Below, in pieces: positions 61,890 to 64,000 of a stretch of DNA of 64,000 bases. Both the position numbers and the translations under genes were made by a program. Every line of letters starts with the position of its first letter. The stretch's first letter is position 1. Source of the stretch: Colwellia sp. 1_MG-2023 (GTDB lineage Bacteria; Pseudomonadota; Gammaproteobacteria; Enterobacterales; Alteromonadaceae); NCBI RefSeq assembly GCF_030546755.1, contig NZ_JAUOPE010000001.1, forward strand, positions 310,001-374,000, written 5' to 3'. The notes beneath the pieces are model-generated. The model ran no database searches. It was not told the origin of the DNA and worked only from the letters and a program-made list of their open reading frames with translations.

Positions 61890-62240
61890 ATGTCACAGAC
61901 AACAAGTAGATTACATTCCGCAACCCTCTATCAAGCTTTATACTTGGCGAATTTATTGTTATTGCCTGGGGTATCTTTTTTGTTGCTGTTATGGCTGTTT
62001 AACAAAAATAAACGCCAAAAAGATTGGCAACGCATTCATTTATATCGAGCCCTCCAGTTTTCAATGCTTGCAGGCATATTACTTGTTTTAATTCCTGTAC
62101 TTGTCGTTTATGGCGGCAATGCCTTTGAAGCATCTGTGATGGTAATGTTAGTTTATTTTGTCACTATGCACGCTTTATTAGTGCTATTAGGCATGCTAAA
62201 TATATCGCGTGCTATGGCAAAAAAACTGCCTATTTGTTGA
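61890..62240 (+). CDS. Unrecognised nor-cluster membrane protein (116 aa)
   Basis: A 116-residue integral membrane protein with three helices (about 14-36, 53-74, 83-104: LYLANLLLLPGVSFLLLLWLF, SMLAGILLVLIPVLVVYGG). The loop NKNKRQKDWQRIHLYRA is basic, so it likely faces the cytoplasm. I do not recognise the family. GGAG lies eight bases before the ATG. Its place between norF-like and norC suggests an assembly or accessory role for NO reductase. Confidence 0.7.
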   Translation: MSQTTSRLHSATLYQALYLANLLLLPGVSFLLLLWLFNKNKRQKDWQRIHLYRALQFSMLAGILLVLIPVLVVYGGNAFEASVMVMLVYFVTMHALLVLLGMLNISRAMAKKLPIC

Positions 62241-62295
62241 TGTAGCGTATTAAAAACTTCCTTTTCGTCACATAGTTTTACACATTCCTAAAAAC

Positions 62296-62309
62296 TTGAT
62301 TTCCATCAA
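62296..62309 (+). promoter_or_regulatory. FNR/DNR box before norC
   Basis: TTGATTTCCATCAA, a perfect TTGAT-N4-ATCAA palindrome. Its centre lies about 41.5 bases upstream of a start that would be set by the TATTAT -10 at 62332-62337, the classic class II activator geometry. Confidence 0.88.
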
Positions 62310-62331
62310 GTTAAATATTCCTCGAGACGTT

Positions 62332-62337
62332 TATTAT
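62332..62337 (+). promoter_or_regulatory. -10 element of the norCB promoter
   Basis: TATTAT (five of six to TATAAT), placed where a class II FNR-type promoter needs it relative to the box at 62296-62309. Transcription would start near 62344, about 30 bases before norC. Confidence 0.65.
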
Positions 62338-62374
62338 TCATTAGCTTTTATTACTAATTAATAAGGGAAATACC

Positions 62375-64000
<1,626 letters not shown>

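Overview
The window reads as the chromosome of a low-GC marine gammaproteobacterium of the Alteromonadales, most like Colwellia or Thalassotalea. This is an inference from protein character, AT-rich codon use and gene order; no database was searched. The Vibrio-type flagellar block (flgTOP, flgNMA, cheVR, flgBCDEFGHIJKL, flagellins), the epd-pgk-fba cluster, ppk-ppx, and an argR-linked metabolic block all fit that group. Nothing in the window looks like a prophage, plasmid, CRISPR array or complete insertion sequence.

Region 1 (1-21519) is flagellar. Four tandem flagellin genes (the first cut by the window edge) lie downstream of flgL, flgK, flgJ, flgI, flgH, flgG, flgF, flgE, flgD, flgC, flgB, cheR and cheV, all on the minus strand. 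flgA-flgM-flgN run divergently, followed by the outer-membrane H/T-ring genes flgP, flgO (minus) and flgT (plus). Promoter signals are visible: sigma-54 (-24/-12) sites before flgF, before the flagellin next to flgL and in the flgO/flgT divergent gap, and a textbook FliA (sigma-28) promoter before flgM. A strong terminator splits flgBCDE from flgFGHIJKL.

Region 2 (21539-33127) holds tRNA-Arg(CCU), a 44-codon peptide gene with its own promoter and terminator, the sugar-phosphate cluster tkt-epd-pgk-fba, an MscS channel with an overlapping DUF481 outer-membrane protein, a GNAT protein, a GAF protein, a 54-codon gene behind a FliA-type promoter, and ettA. Region 3 (33256-37926) has a PilZ protein, a GcvR-like double-ACT protein, and ppk1-ppx for polyphosphate turnover; ppk1 is preceded by a long hairpin almost touching its start codon.

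Region 4 (37989-45329, minus) contains a Fur-box-controlled ferric iron ABC importer (fbpABC), a TSUP permease whose start lies next to five copies of an 8-base repeat, and several small uncharacterised proteins. Region 5 (45560-53053) has galM, argR, and a metabolic block: a FabD-like acyltransferase, a fused alpha-beta TPP-dependent 2-oxoacid dehydrogenase E1, a glutaryl-CoA dehydrogenase and its divergent LysR regulator. Region 6 (53267-56579) is a compact operon of a MipA/OmpV protein, a DUF3019 protein, and an OmpR-type response regulator with its histidine kinase.

Region 7 (56755-64000) carries a DsbA-like protein, a carboxylesterase, a frameshifted remnant of a polyferredoxin, an unrecognised 399-residue protein, and a nitric oxide reductase cluster norQ-norE-norF-like-membrane protein-norC-norB (norB cut by the window end). 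FNR/DNR-type boxes stand before norQ and before norC. The best candidates for something undescribed are the FliA-promoted small gene, the E1/FabD-like pair, the octamer repeat, the MipA-DUF3019-two-component operon and the paired leader element of two flagellin genes.
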